A stretch of 64,000 nucleotides of DNA from Sphingomonas panacis (GTDB lineage Bacteria > Pseudomonadota > Alphaproteobacteria > Sphingomonadales > Sphingomonadaceae): the NCBI RefSeq assembly GCF_001717955.1, contig NZ_CP014169.1, positions 186,001 through 250,000 of the forward strand, given 5' to 3'. A program made the position numbers and the translations under genes. The notes under the pieces were generated by a model. The model was not told where the DNA came from. It ran no database searches and worked only from the letters and a program-made list of their open reading frames with translations. This document shows, in pieces, positions 25,541 through 35,021 of the stretch. Every line of letters starts with the position of its first letter. The stretch's first letter is position 1.

Positions 25541-25554
25541 ATTGCGTATGCAAT
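25541..25554. promoter_or_regulatory. candidate regulon operator, site B
   Basis: ATTGCGTATGCAAT differs from the perfect palindrome of site A at one base and ends 83 bp before the TTG start of the FadB-like gene. It is the only site-like element between the alcohol dehydrogenase and the beta-oxidation operon. Confidence 0.6.
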
Positions 25555-25637
25555 AGCTTCTCAAGCCACTTGAAGCGTTGCCTGGCGCTGCCAATACTGT
25601 TTGCGATAGTGGCATCGATCAGGACTGGAGAAGTTTT

Positions 25638-27698
25638 TTGCACGTCGACCGGACAGTTCAACAACGGGTGGCGATCATTCGTTTCACGTCCCCCCCGGTG
25701 AACGCCCTGTCCATTGCAAATGGTCTCGTTGCCGGTCTGGCAGCGGAGATCGATCAGGTGAATGCGCTGGAAAATATCGACGCGATCGTACTCGCGGGAT
25801 CCGCAGGCACCTTCAGTGCCGGTGCGGACATCAAAGAGTTCGATCATGATCGATCCCGGCTCGATGTATCGCGCGCGTTGTTCGAACGTGTTGCTGCGAG
25901 CCGCTACCCGGTCGTGGCTGCGATTGACGGCACGTGTCTCGGCGGCGGCTTTGAACTGGCGCTGGCTTGCACCTGGCGGGTCGGGACTGCCAGCGCCCGC
26001 ATAGGTCTGCCCGAGGTCACGCTCGGCCTGCTGCCCGGCGGCGGTGGCACCCAGCGATTGCCGCGTCTGATCGAGCCGGGTGCCGCACTGGACCTTATGC
26101 TCACCGGCACGATTCTCGATGCGGATAAGGCGGCACGGGTCGGCATCCTTGATGCGATTATCGCCGGCGACGTCATCGCGGGCGCCATCGAATGGCTTCA
26201 GACCAGCGGCGCTCAACCTCACCGCGAGGTGTCAGCGACCAGCAAAATCGCCGCTGCCGTGCACGCGCGTGGTGATGTGCGTGGCGTTGCGCAGCGGGCG
26301 ATCCTGGCCTGTGTGGAGGCAGCGGGAACGCTTCCGCTTGCCGAAGGGCTGGCGATCGAAGCCCGCTTATTCGACGGATTGCTCGACAGTCCGGAATCTC
26401 TTGCGCGTCGGTATGCCTTCGCCGCGCGGCGGATCGCCGCACGTCCTCCGCTGGGCGTGGACGGCATCGCACATCCGCTTCAATCGGTCTTGATCCTAGG
26501 TGCTGGGACGATGGGGATCGGCATTGCGACAGCGATGATCAACGCCGGCATCGACACCCAGCTTTTCGACCCCCTCGACGGGGCACTTGATCGCGGGCAG
26601 CGCACGATCGCTTCGACGCTGGAACGTGAGGTCACCAAACAGCGCCTATCTGCGAACGAGCGCGATGTGCGTCTTGCGAGGCTTGGGATGGTGACCGACC
26701 TGGAGGCGGCTCGTCCAGCAGATCTGTATATCGAGGCGGTCTTCGAAGACCTGTCCGTCAAAAAGGATGTCTTTGAAACCCTTGATCGCTTGGCGCCTGA
26801 GGGTGCGCTGCTCGCCAGTAACACGTCCACGCTGAACCTCGACGTCATCGCGGGCTTCACGAAGCGGCCGGCCGATGTTGTTGGCCTGCATTTCTTCAGC
26901 CCGGCCAACATCATGCCGCTGCTCGAAGTAGTGCGCGGGGCTAAGACATCGCCAGCCACTGTGGCGACCGCCATGGCGTTTGCGAAACGTATTCGCAAAC
27001 AGGGGGTCGTCTCAGGAGTCTGCGACGGCTTCATCGGAAACCGTATGTTCGAGGAGTATTTGCGGCAGAGCTATTTCCTGCTGGAAGAGGGCGCTCTGCC
27101 GCAGCAGATCGACCAAGCCTTGGAACGGTGGGGCATGGCGATGGGGCCGTGCCGCGTCCTCGATCTCGCAGGACAGGATATCGGTTGGAGCGTTCGCAAG
27201 CGCCGCGCCTTGGAGCAGCCCGATCGGCCCTATTCCCGTATCCCAGACATGCTTTGCGAGATGGGCCGATTCGGACAGAAATGCGGTGCAGGCTTTTATC
27301 GGTATTCGAATGGTCGCACCGCCGAGCCGGATCCCGAAATCGACGCGCTGATTGTCGCCCATTCCGCCGCGATCGGCGTAACCCGTCGCGCGATCTCGGA
27401 GGAGGAGATCGTCGAGCGTTGTATTTACGCCCTCATCAACGAAGGCGCGCGCATTCTCGATGAGGGGATAGCATACCGCCCTTCAGACATCGATGTCGTC
27501 TATCTCGATGGTTATGGGTTTCCCGCCGATCGCGGCGGTCCGATGTATGAGGCGGACCGCGTCGGCCTGCCCGCGGTGGTCTCGCGAATGCGGGCATTTG
27601 CCCAACTGCGCCAAGGCTGGGCCTGGCAGCCGGCACCGCTTCTCCTTGAATTGATCGAGCAACGCGGAAATTTCAGCGCGCTCAATGCTTCGGCGTAG
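25638..27698 (+). CDS. bifunctional enoyl-CoA hydratase / 3-hydroxyacyl-CoA dehydrogenase (FadB/FadJ-like)
   Basis: About 686 residues with two enzymes fused. Residues 1-190 are crotonase ([44 protein letters not shown] with the paired catalytic Glu residues). From about residue 290 comes the 3-hydroxyacyl-CoA dehydrogenase: [47 protein letters not shown] and GFIGNRM, then a duplicated C-terminal domain ending near [12 protein letters not shown]. It performs two successive beta-oxidation steps. TTG 25638 with GGAG seven bases upstream is taken as start; a farther TTG at 25578 overlaps regulatory DNA. First gene of a five-gene operon. Confidence 0.93.
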   Translation: MHVDRTVQQRVAIIRFTSPPVNALSIANGLVAGLAAEIDQVNALENIDAIVLAGSAGTFSAGADIKEFDHDRSRLDVSRALFERVAASRYPVVAAIDGTCLGGGFELALACTWRVGTASARIGLPEVTLGLLPGGGGTQRLPRLIEPGAALDLMLTGTILDADKAARVGILDAIIAGDVIAGAIEWLQTSGAQPHREVSATSKIAAAVHARGDVRGVAQRAILACVEAAGTLPLAEGLAIEARLFDGLLDSPESLARRYAFAARRIAARPPLGVDGIAHPLQSVLILGAGTMGIGIATAMINAGIDTQLFDPLDGALDRGQRTIASTLEREVTKQRLSANERDVRLARLGMVTDLEAARPADLYIEAVFEDLSVKKDVFETLDRLAPEGALLASNTSTLNLDVIAGFTKRPADVVGLHFFSPANIMPLLEVVRGAKTSPATVATAMAFAKRIRKQGVVSGVCDGFIGNRMFEEYLRQSYFLLEEGALPQQIDQALERWGMAMGPCRVLDLAGQDIGWSVRKRRALEQPDRPYSRIPDMLCEMGRFGQKCGAGFYRYSNGRTAEPDPEIDALIVAHSAAIGVTRRAISEEEIVERCIYALINEGARILDEGIAYRPSDIDVVYLDGYGFPADRGGPMYEADRVGLPAVVSRMRAFAQLRQGWAWQPAPLLLELIEQRGNFSALNASA

Positions 27699-27722
27699 TC
27701 GCTTGGCTGTGAGGAATGACCG

Positions 27723-29450
27723 ATGAGTGATGCTTTGATCGTGCGGCGAGACGTCAGTTTCCTGCTCTTCGACTGGCTCGACTTGGGGAAACACCATGAT
27801 CGCGCAACGATCGACAGTGTGCTCGACCTTTCCGAGAAGCTTGCCGAACAGGCCTTCCTTCCGCACTACAAGGGTGCGGATGTGCACGAGCCGCAGCTCA
27901 AGGATGGCCAGGTCTCGATATATCCGCCGATCGGCGGGGCGCTTCGCGAATATGCAAATCTCGGGCTCTTTGCCGCCGGCTTTCCCGAGGACATCGGTGG
28001 CCTTGCGTTACCCAGCGCCGCTTGCTGGGCGAGTTACGCGTATTTCGCGGCGGCGAACATTGCCATTGCCGGGTATGCGATGCTCACCGTCGCCAATGCG
28101 CGCCTTATCGCCACTTTCGGATCTCCCAACCAGATTGAGCAATTTGCGCAGCCCGAGATCGAGGGCAGGTGGTTCGGGACGATGTGCTTGTCCGAGCCGC
28201 AGGCCGGTTCAAGCCTTGCCGATGTGCGCACGCGGGCCGAGCCAGACGGATCGGACGATCTCGGGGCGCGATACCGGCTGACCGGTAACAAGATGTGGAT
28301 TTCCGGCGGCGACCAGGATGCGAGCGAGAACATCGTACACCTCGTTCTTGCCAAGGTGCCCGGTGCCGATGGCAGCTTGCCTGCCGGCACCGAGGGGCTC
28401 TCGCTCTTCATCGTTCCAAAAACGCTTCCCGACGGCTCGCGCAACGACATCAGCGTCGCCGGGCTCAACCACAAAATGGGCTTCCGCGGGACTGCGAACT
28501 GCCTGCTGAACTTTGGCGAGAAGGACGGCGCAATCGGTTGGCTCGTTGGAGAGCCGGGACGCGGACTGCGACAGATGTTCCAGATGATGAACGAGGCGCG
28601 GATCGGCGTCGGCGTCGGCGCTGCAGCGCTCGCTTATCGTAGCTATCGGCTGTCCGTGGCCTATGCCGGAGAGCGTTTGCAAGGACGCGAGATCGGCACG
28701 CGGACGGGCGACCCCATCGCAATTATCCGCCACCCCGACGTGAAGCGAATGCTGCTTTCGCAGAAAGTCTATGCGGAAGGCGCGCTGGCGCTCTGCCTGC
28801 TTTGTGCATCACTGGTGGATAATGAGGCGGACGCTGAAGCGCGCGAGTTGCTCGCCTTGCTCACACCGGTCGCGAAGACTTGGTCATCAGAATACGGGTT
28901 GGCCGCGAACGATCTCGCGATTCAGATACATGGCGGATACGGCTATACAAGGGATTTCGACGTCGAGCAGCTCTGGCGCGACAATCGGCTAAACCCAATT
29001 CACGAGGGGACTACCGGCATCCAGGCAATTGATCTACTTGGCCGCAAGGTCCTTAACGACGATGGCGCAGGCTTGGCGTCACTCGAGGCGCGGATTGCGC
29101 GGACGGTCGGACGCACGGTCGGAACCGACCGTGAGGTCTATGCCCAACAGCTCGTTCGACTCTCGGGCCAGATCGCCACGTGCATCGAGGCATTGCGTCA
29201 GCATCACGCCCCGCTGGCCAACGCGACCACGTTTCTATCCGCCTTCGGTCACGTCGTCGTCGCTCTTCTCTGGCTGGAGCAGGCAAATGCGGCATCCGCC
29301 CTCGAGGGAGAAGACGCTTTCGCTGCGGGCAAGCGTCGAGCGTGCCGCTTCTTCTACGAATACGAGGTGCCGCGGGTCGATGCCTGGCTCGCCATCGTGC
29401 GATCCGGAACCGATGTCGCGGGCAACGCTCCACTGGAGACCTTTATATGA
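27723..29450 (+). CDS. acyl-CoA dehydrogenase, long (AidB/DmdC-like) type
   Basis: A 575-residue acyl-CoA dehydrogenase with the C-terminal extension seen in DmdC/AcdB-like proteins. Features include MCLSEPQAGSSLADVRTRA, KMWISGGDQ, NHKMGFRGTANCLLNFG, MMNEARIGVG, QIHGGYGYTRDFDVEQLWRDNRLNPIHEGTTGIQAIDL (catalytic Glu in HEGT), then an extra helical bundle. Members of this group act on methylthiopropionyl-CoA, phenylpropanoyl-CoA or similar bulky thioesters. It lies 24 bp after the FadB-like gene, and its stop overlaps the SDR start by four bases (ATGA), so translation is coupled. Confidence 0.93.
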   Translation: MSDALIVRRDVSFLLFDWLDLGKHHDRATIDSVLDLSEKLAEQAFLPHYKGADVHEPQLKDGQVSIYPPIGGALREYANLGLFAAGFPEDIGGLALPSAACWASYAYFAAANIAIAGYAMLTVANARLIATFGSPNQIEQFAQPEIEGRWFGTMCLSEPQAGSSLADVRTRAEPDGSDDLGARYRLTGNKMWISGGDQDASENIVHLVLAKVPGADGSLPAGTEGLSLFIVPKTLPDGSRNDISVAGLNHKMGFRGTANCLLNFGEKDGAIGWLVGEPGRGLRQMFQMMNEARIGVGVGAAALAYRSYRLSVAYAGERLQGREIGTRTGDPIAIIRHPDVKRMLLSQKVYAEGALALCLLCASLVDNEADAEARELLALLTPVAKTWSSEYGLAANDLAIQIHGGYGYTRDFDVEQLWRDNRLNPIHEGTTGIQAIDLLGRKVLNDDGAGLASLEARIARTVGRTVGTDREVYAQQLVRLSGQIATCIEALRQHHAPLANATTFLSAFGHVVVALLWLEQANAASALEGEDAFAAGKRRACRFFYEYEVPRVDAWLAIVRSGTDVAGNAPLETFI

Positions 29451-30340
29451 GCGGCGCAATCGATCTTCACGGACGTGTGGCAATCGTAACCGGAGCAGGC
29501 CGGGGTCTCGGACACTCCCACGCCCGCGCGCTGGCGGCTCGTGGCGCAAGCGTCGTGGTGAGCGACCTTGATCTCGTTGCAGCCGAGGCAGTCTGCGCGG
29601 ACATCACTGCCGGCGGCGGGGACGCCATGGCCTGTGGTGCCAACGTCACAGACGTTGCCGCAGTCGAGGCGATGTGCGCGGCCGTCAAGTCTCGCTGCGG
29701 TCGGATCGACATTCTCGTCAACAATGCCGGCATTGTGCGCGACAAGAGCTTCGCGAAGATGGATCTGGCGGCATTCTCGTTGGTACTCGATGTCCATCTG
29801 CGCGGTGCCGCAATCTGCACGATGGCGGTCTGGCCCATCATGCGAGCCCAAAAGTATGGACGCGTGATTTTTACGACCTCTCCGGCAGGCCTCTACGGCA
29901 ATTTTGGTCAGGCGAACTACGCAGCGGCCAAGATGGGTCTGGTCGGGCTCATGCAGACGCTCTCCATCGAGGGTCTTCGTGACGATATTCGCGTCAACTG
30001 TCTAAGCCCGGTTGCAGCAACAGCGATGACCGACGCGGTGTTTTCCGCTGAGGATCTGGCGTTGCTGGATCCCGCTCTGGTCTCCCCGGCGGTGGTCGCC
30101 CTTGCGAGCCAGGATGCCCCGACGCGGGCTATCGTCACGGCGGGGGCAGGCTGTTTCGGAACCGCTCACGTGACCATGTCGCCGTTGACCTATCTCGGCG
30201 ATGCCGATGACGCGGCCGAGCTGGTGCTGTCGTGTGTGAAGGCGGACGCCTCGGCGCATGACACGACTCCGTCGAGCGCCGAGGCGCAATGGCTCGCTGC
30301 CCTGCCGCTCGCGCGATCTTCTCAAACCGAACAGGCCTGA
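29447..30340 (+). CDS. SDR-family 3-hydroxyacyl-CoA/alcohol dehydrogenase
   Basis: A 297-residue classical SDR with an added C-terminal extension. VTGAGRGLG binds cofactor near residues 15-23, with an Asp after strand two (VSDLD) favouring NAD; NNAGIVRD, the Ser region TSPAGLYGNFGQ and the active-site YAAAK are intact. The layout resembles the dehydrogenase domain of peroxisomal multifunctional enzyme 2 (17-beta-HSD4), which oxidises (3R)-hydroxyacyl-CoA, often of branched or steroid side-chain acids. Starts inside the stop of the acyl-CoA dehydrogenase and is followed 4 bp later by a thiolase. Confidence 0.9.
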   Translation: MSGAIDLHGRVAIVTGAGRGLGHSHARALAARGASVVVSDLDLVAAEAVCADITAGGGDAMACGANVTDVAAVEAMCAAVKSRCGRIDILVNNAGIVRDKSFAKMDLAAFSLVLDVHLRGAAICTMAVWPIMRAQKYGRVIFTTSPAGLYGNFGQANYAAAKMGLVGLMQTLSIEGLRDDIRVNCLSPVAATAMTDAVFSAEDLALLDPALVSPAVVALASQDAPTRAIVTAGAGCFGTAHVTMSPLTYLGDADDAAELVLSCVKADASAHDTTPSSAEAQWLAALPLARSSQTEQA

Positions 30341-30344
30341 CATC

Positions 30345-31523
30345 ATGGACCCTATCTATATTACCTCGGCAAAGCGCACTGCGATCGGCACATTCGGTGG
30401 CAGTCTGAAGGATAAGTCACCGAGCGAGCTGGCGGCGCTGTGCGTCAAGGCTCTCCTGATCGAGAGCGGCATCCCGATCGATGCTGTTGGACATAGCGTG
30501 TTCGGCCAGGTTCTGCCGACGTCACCGCGAGACGCCTATATCGCGCGCATCGCGGCGGTCGAGGCCGGGCTGCCGCACGAAGTGCCGGCACTGACCGTCA
30601 ACCGCTTATGCGGATCGGGCCTTCAAGCCATCGTGACCGCCGCCCAGATGCTGATGCTCGGCGACGCGTCGGTCGCGGTCGCCGGGGGCGCCGAGGTCAT
30701 GAGTGCGGTGCCGTATCACGCGCCGACCGAGCGCTGGGGGAAGCGCATGGGCGATGCTCGCCTGGTCGACGCCTTGGAGCGTGCCCTGGACGATCCGTTC
30801 GGCGGTGGCGCGATGGGGGTAACCGCCGAGAATATCGCCGAACGGTACGGCGTCTCGCGCGATCGTCAGGACAGATATGCGCTCGAAAGCCAGCGCCGCG
30901 CCGCCAAGGCGCTAGCAGAGGGTTATTTCACCGATCAGATCGTGCCGGTCGAGGTCCAGCGCGGCCGCTCGGTCGAGGCCTTCAGAGTCGATGAGCATGT
31001 TCGCGGCGAGACCACCATCGAGCAACTCGCCAAACTCCGGACGCTTTTCAAGCAGGATGGAAGCGTGACGGCGGGCAACGCCTCCGGCATCAACGATGGC
31101 GCAGCCGCGATATTGCTTGCGACCGAAAGCGCGGTGACAACACACGCACTTGCCCCGCTCGCGCGCATCGTCGCTTACGGTCATGCTGGGGTTGATCCCA
31201 ACTTTATGGGGATTGGTCCGGTGCCGGCATCGCGCATCGCTCTTGGCAAGGCCGGCTTGTCGGTCGATGACATGGACGTGATCGAGTCGAACGAGGCATT
31301 CGCAGCCCAGGCCTGCGCCGTTGCCGACCAACTGGGTTTCCCCGCCGAACGCGTCAATCCCAATGGCAGCGGAATCTCGCTCGGGCATCCGGTTGGTGCC
31401 ACCGGCGCCATCATCCTGACGAAGCTGGTACATGAACTGCGCCGGCAAAACGGCCGCTACGGGCTCGCAACCATGTGCATCGGCGGCGGTCAGGGCATCG
31501 CGCTGGTGGTGGAGCGGGTCTGA
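30345..31523 (+). CDS. acetyl-CoA C-acyltransferase (thiolase)
   Basis: A 392-residue thiolase with Cys89 (NRLCGSG), His348 (GHPVGATGA) and Cys378 (CIGGGQG), the complete catalytic triad. It cleaves a 3-ketoacyl-CoA. It lies 4 bp after the SDR and shares the operon with the FadB-like, acyl-CoA dehydrogenase and aldehyde dehydrogenase genes, completing a beta-oxidation set. It resembles the thiolase at 5682 in length and motif spacing but differs in many positions, so the two are old paralogues. Confidence 0.93.
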   Translation: MDPIYITSAKRTAIGTFGGSLKDKSPSELAALCVKALLIESGIPIDAVGHSVFGQVLPTSPRDAYIARIAAVEAGLPHEVPALTVNRLCGSGLQAIVTAAQMLMLGDASVAVAGGAEVMSAVPYHAPTERWGKRMGDARLVDALERALDDPFGGGAMGVTAENIAERYGVSRDRQDRYALESQRRAAKALAEGYFTDQIVPVEVQRGRSVEAFRVDEHVRGETTIEQLAKLRTLFKQDGSVTAGNASGINDGAAAILLATESAVTTHALAPLARIVAYGHAGVDPNFMGIGPVPASRIALGKAGLSVDDMDVIESNEAFAAQACAVADQLGFPAERVNPNGSGISLGHPVGATGAIILTKLVHELRRQNGRYGLATMCIGGGQGIALVVERV

Positions 31524-31572
31524 GGCGCGCGCCCAGATAACAACTGCCGCAGGTTTCTTCTTGGAGGTCATC

Positions 31573-32979
31573 GTGTCGAACGAATTCAAATTGTTGATCA
31601 ACGGTGCCCTTGTCGGGGCCGCAAACTCCACCCCGGTTCTGAATCCGGCGACACAAGAGGTCGTCGGGCTTGCGCCACGGGCATCGGTCGAACAACTCGA
31701 AGACGCGATCGGCGCAGCCAAAGCCGCCTTCCCGGGTTGGGCCGCGACGCCGCTCGACGAGCGGCGGAAGGTGCTTGTTCGGATCGCGGATGCGATCGAC
31801 GCGGAGGCTGATACGCTGGCGGAACTCCTAACGCGGGAGCAGGGGAAGCCGCTGCCTGATGCGCGCGCCGAGGTGGGCGGGACGGCGTACTTCTTCCGGT
31901 ATTTCGCTGCGGTCGAACTCGAGGACCGTACAGCGACGACGGCGAGTGGCCGCACCGCCGATATCAGCCGGGTGCCGCTGGGAGTAGTGGCAGCCATCGT
32001 GCCGTGGAACTTCCCGCTGAACTTGATGGCTGCGAAGGTTCCGCCGGCGCTACTGGCAGGGAATACTGTTCTTCTCAAACCGGCGCCGAGTACGCCGCTT
32101 TCGACGCTGGAAATCGGAAGGATCATCAAGGATATCTTGCCGCCGGGCGTGCTCAACATCATTGCCGACGAAAACGACCTGGGTGAGCGTATCACCGGAC
32201 ATCCGGACATCCGCAAGGTGAGCTTCACCGGCTCAACGCAGACCGGTCGCAGAGTAATGCGCAGCGCTGCGGAAACGATCAAGCGGATCACGTTGGAGCT
32301 CGGCGGAAACGACCCTGCGATCGTGTTGTCTGATGCGGACCCCGTCGCGGCCGCCGAGGGCATCTTCCAGTGCGCCTTTGCGAATAACGGCCAAGTCTGC
32401 CTCGCGATCAAGCGCGTGTACGTGCAGGACAGTATTTACGACGTGTTCTGCGACGCGCTGGCCTCCAAGGCGGATGCTGCAAACGTCGGCAATGGCCTCG
32501 ACGCCGGAACAGAGCTCGGGCCGCTTCAGAATAAGGCCCAGTACGAGCGGGTGCTCGATCTAATCGAAGACAGCAAGATTTCCGGCAAGATCATCGCGGG
32601 TGGCGCGGCCATCTCCGGGGCCGGCTACTTCATCCGCCCGACAATCGTCCGCGATGTCGGGGACGGTGCGAGGATCGTGGACGAAGAACAGTTTGGGCCG
32701 ATCCTGCCGGTGGTGCGCTTCGGCGACATCGACGATGCGATCGCGCGCGCCAATCGCTCGGAATATGGCCTCGGAGCGTCGGTGTGGGGCAACAATCCTG
32801 TAAAGCTTCGCGAGGTAGCCGCCCAGCTGGATGCCGGGACCGTTTGGATCAACGGCCATCTCGACATGTCGCCGAACGTGCCCTTTGCCGGAGCCAAACA
32901 ATCCGGCCTCGGCGTCGAGCTCAGCGAGCAAGGCTTGCATGAATACACGCAGTTCAAGGTGATCAATTCACCCGCATAA
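31573..32979 (+). CDS. NAD(P)-dependent aldehyde dehydrogenase
   Basis: A 468-residue aldehyde dehydrogenase. VPWNFPLN is the coenzyme-binding motif, FTGSTQTG and LELGGND carry the general-base Glu, and NNGQVCLAIKR the catalytic Cys near residue 275. The C-terminal GLGVELSEQGLHEYTQFK fits the ALDH gabD/betaB-like group. GTG 31573 is preceded by TTGGAGG; the gene follows the thiolase by about 50 bp. It oxidises an aldehyde to the acid, presumably an omega-aldehyde intermediate between the alcohol dehydrogenase and CoA activation. Confidence 0.92.
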   Translation: MSNEFKLLINGALVGAANSTPVLNPATQEVVGLAPRASVEQLEDAIGAAKAAFPGWAATPLDERRKVLVRIADAIDAEADTLAELLTREQGKPLPDARAEVGGTAYFFRYFAAVELEDRTATTASGRTADISRVPLGVVAAIVPWNFPLNLMAAKVPPALLAGNTVLLKPAPSTPLSTLEIGRIIKDILPPGVLNIIADENDLGERITGHPDIRKVSFTGSTQTGRRVMRSAAETIKRITLELGGNDPAIVLSDADPVAAAEGIFQCAFANNGQVCLAIKRVYVQDSIYDVFCDALASKADAANVGNGLDAGTELGPLQNKAQYERVLDLIEDSKISGKIIAGGAAISGAGYFIRPTIVRDVGDGARIVDEEQFGPILPVVRFGDIDDAIARANRSEYGLGASVWGNNPVKLREVAAQLDAGTVWINGHLDMSPNVPFAGAKQSGLGVELSEQGLHEYTQFKVINSPA

Positions 32980-33029
32980 GCTTGATCAAGGGGGGCGGGT
33001 TGTCGCTTACGTCGGGCGTATAGGCCGCG

Positions 33030-33383
33030 TCCTTCGCCCCAAACGGCTGCCCGCACGGTGGATAGCGGCACGAGGCCGGGATCGGCCACGACGGCCGCCC
33101 GGTTGTCGATATCGTTGAACGTCTGGAAGAGGTCGCTCCTGAAGATCGAGAAGGGTACTTCCCGGTTGCGGGCACGCTCGACCGCGCGGATCATCTCTTC
33201 GGCGCTCGCTCCGAAAATCCGGACAGGATCCTTGAACATCGGCCGATACTTGTTGCCTGACGCATCGCGGTAATCGTCGCCGACAGCGCCGTCCTGGCTC
33301 GCGACGCCGCCGATGGTGAAGGCCGCGACATTCAATCTTTGCCAGGGCTAGAGGTCCGGACGCAGTACGACCGCGATCTTCAT
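33030..33383 (-). pseudogene. DUF2000-family gene broken by an in-frame TAG
   Basis: From ATG 33383 the minus strand reads MKIAVVLRPDL, then a TAG at codon 12 (33348-33350), then PWQRLNVAAFTIGG in the same frame and on through DYRDASGNKYRPMFKDPV, FGASAEEMIRAVERA and FNDIDNRAAV, a recognisable DUF2000 protein (about 140 residues, function unknown, PTH2-like fold). The C-terminal part after AAVWG loses similarity, suggesting a further frameshift. The frame is otherwise well kept, so the nonsense change is recent or a sequencing error. It converges on the aldehyde dehydrogenase and sits next to the IS element, which lies upstream of its start. Confidence 0.7.
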
Positions 33384-33430
33384 CGGCTGGCTGTCATCTT
33401 GCGCCGCCCGCGACTCGACAATTGTGGATC

Positions 33431-34957
33431 GATTGTGTTGAAAAAGGCGGTTCTGGGGCGGGTAGGATGATGCCCGCGCGGCGCAGATAAGCGGCGTCGG
33501 CACTTACCGGGCTGCAACCACGTCAGGCATTGGGATAAGCTTGGCGAGCTTGCGGAAGTTCTGGGCGGTGGCGGCGAGGAGGAATTCATCCTTCGCACCG
33601 TTGGGGCCTCGCAGTCGAAGGCGCCCGAGCTTCAGGATGCGTTTGAGGTGCGCGAACAGCATCTCGACCTTCTTGCGTTGCCGGCGGGATGCGACATACG
33701 CGTCGGTGGTGGCGATATCGCGCGCCATGTCGCGAGCGCCCTCGTGGATCGAGCGCAGGATCTTGCGGGCTGGCGCGTTGGGGCAGCAACGCTGCTTCAG
33801 GGTGCAGGCGTCGCAATCGAGCTTGCTGGCGCGATACCGGGTCATGCCCTCGGCATCGACGAAGGGGCGCGCTTCCCGATAGTGCTTCTGGCGCTGCCGC
33901 AGGCGCATGCCGGCGGGGCAGACATAGCTGTCGTCGTCATGGTCGAAGATGAACTTCGCGCGCTCGAAGGTGCCGTCGTGCCGGGCTGACTTGTCGAACA
34001 CCGGGATGTGCGGCTCGATGCCGCGATCCTCCACCAGCCAGGACAGGTTCCTGGCGTCACCATAGCCGGCATCCGCGGCAAGCCGCTCGGGCCACAGCCC
34101 GAAGCGCGTGTGGGAGCGCTCGATCATCCTGCGCTGGGCGGTCACCTCGGCCTGGCGGACGGCGGTGGTCGCCTCGACATCGACGATCACGGCATGGTCG
34201 AGATCGATCAGATAGTTGGTCGAATAGGCGAAGAAGGCCCGCTCGCGCGACGCCGCCGTCCACCGCGCCGCCGGATCGGTCACCGCCAGCTGCTTGGGCG
34301 GCACCGGGGTCGCGCCACCGAACGCGGCATCGTCGAGCACGGCCAGATACTCCCGTACGGCGTGGCTGGCGCTGGCGGGCGGAAGCTGTTCGGCGCGATC
34401 GACGGCGTTCTGCCGGCTGACGTCGGCCCGGATCAGGCTGGCATCGACCGCAAAGCCCTCGCCGCCCACCAGCTTCTCGGCGATGCAGCGCGCCACCGTC
34501 GTCTCGAACAGCCGCCGAAGCAAGTCGCTGTCGCGGAACCTGCCGTGCCGGTTCTTGGAGAAGGTCGAGTGGTTGGGGACGTCGCCTTCCAGCCCGAGCC
34601 GGCAGAACCAGCGATAGGCCAGGTTCACATGCACTTCCTCGCACAGCCGGCGCTCCGAGCGGATGCCCATGCAATAGCCGATGATCAGCATCCGCAGCAT
34701 CAGTTCGGGATCGATCGAGGGTCGCCCTGTCTCGCTGTAGAACGGGCGCAACTGCTCGCGCAGATCCGACAGATCGACGAAGCGGTCGATAGAACGCAGC
34801 AGATGATCCCTCGGTACGTGCCGCTCCAGGCTGAAGCTGTAGAACAGCGCCTCCTGCGACACAGTTCGCTCGCCCATCATCCGCACGTCTCCCGCCGACC
34901 GGCAGAAGTGAATCAGACACTCACCTCGACTTCAAGGACGCCTTTTTCAACACAATC
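33431..34957 (-). mobile_element. IS1182-like insertion sequence, intact
   Basis: A 1527-bp element bounded by perfect 19-bp terminal inverted repeats (33431-33449 and 34939-34957, GATTGTGTTGAAAAAGGCG and its complement) and flanked by a 5-bp direct repeat GGATC (33426-33430 and 34958-34962), which reads as a target-site duplication. It contains one full-length transposase gene. Perfect ends and intact reading frame indicate recent insertion. A 5-bp duplication is not the most typical value recalled for this family, so the family name rests on the transposase. Confidence 0.9.
33504..34880 (-). CDS. IS1182-family DDE transposase
   Basis: A 458-residue transposase. The N-terminal DUF772-type region is clear (LFYSFSLERHVPRDHLLRSIDRFVD, GRPSIDPELMLRMLIIGYCMGIRSERRLCEEVHVNLAYRWF, HSTFSKNRHGRF), followed by a DDE RNase-H core with VDASLI, ADAGYGD and a terminal Glu in the RKKVEMLFAHLKR segment. 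A Cys cluster (CDACTLKQRCC) is typical of this family. ATG 34880 has GGGAGA seven bases upstream. It is full length and apparently functional. Confidence 0.93.
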   Translation of the reverse strand: MMGERTVSQEALFYSFSLERHVPRDHLLRSIDRFVDLSDLREQLRPFYSETGRPSIDPELMLRMLIIGYCMGIRSERRLCEEVHVNLAYRWFCRLGLEGDVPNHSTFSKNRHGRFRDSDLLRRLFETTVARCIAEKLVGGEGFAVDASLIRADVSRQNAVDRAEQLPPASASHAVREYLAVLDDAAFGGATPVPPKQLAVTDPAARWTAASRERAFFAYSTNYLIDLDHAVIVDVEATTAVRQAEVTAQRRMIERSHTRFGLWPERLAADAGYGDARNLSWLVEDRGIEPHIPVFDKSARHDGTFERAKFIFDHDDDSYVCPAGMRLRQRQKHYREARPFVDAEGMTRYRASKLDCDACTLKQRCCPNAPARKILRSIHEGARDMARDIATTDAYVASRRQRKKVEMLFAHLKRILKLGRLRLRGPNGAKDEFLLAATAQNFRKLAKLIPMPDVVAAR

Positions 34958-35021
34958 GGATCTATATCAGACATTCCGCGGCCTCCGCCGTTCAAGGTCG
35001 GGGTAGCGGCTGACAGGGTGT

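Noticed and set aside
34008..35006. 332-codon plus-strand open frame across the IS element
   Set aside because: It is the antisense shadow of the transposase gene; its residues show no family pattern, and such frames are common in GC-rich coding DNA.
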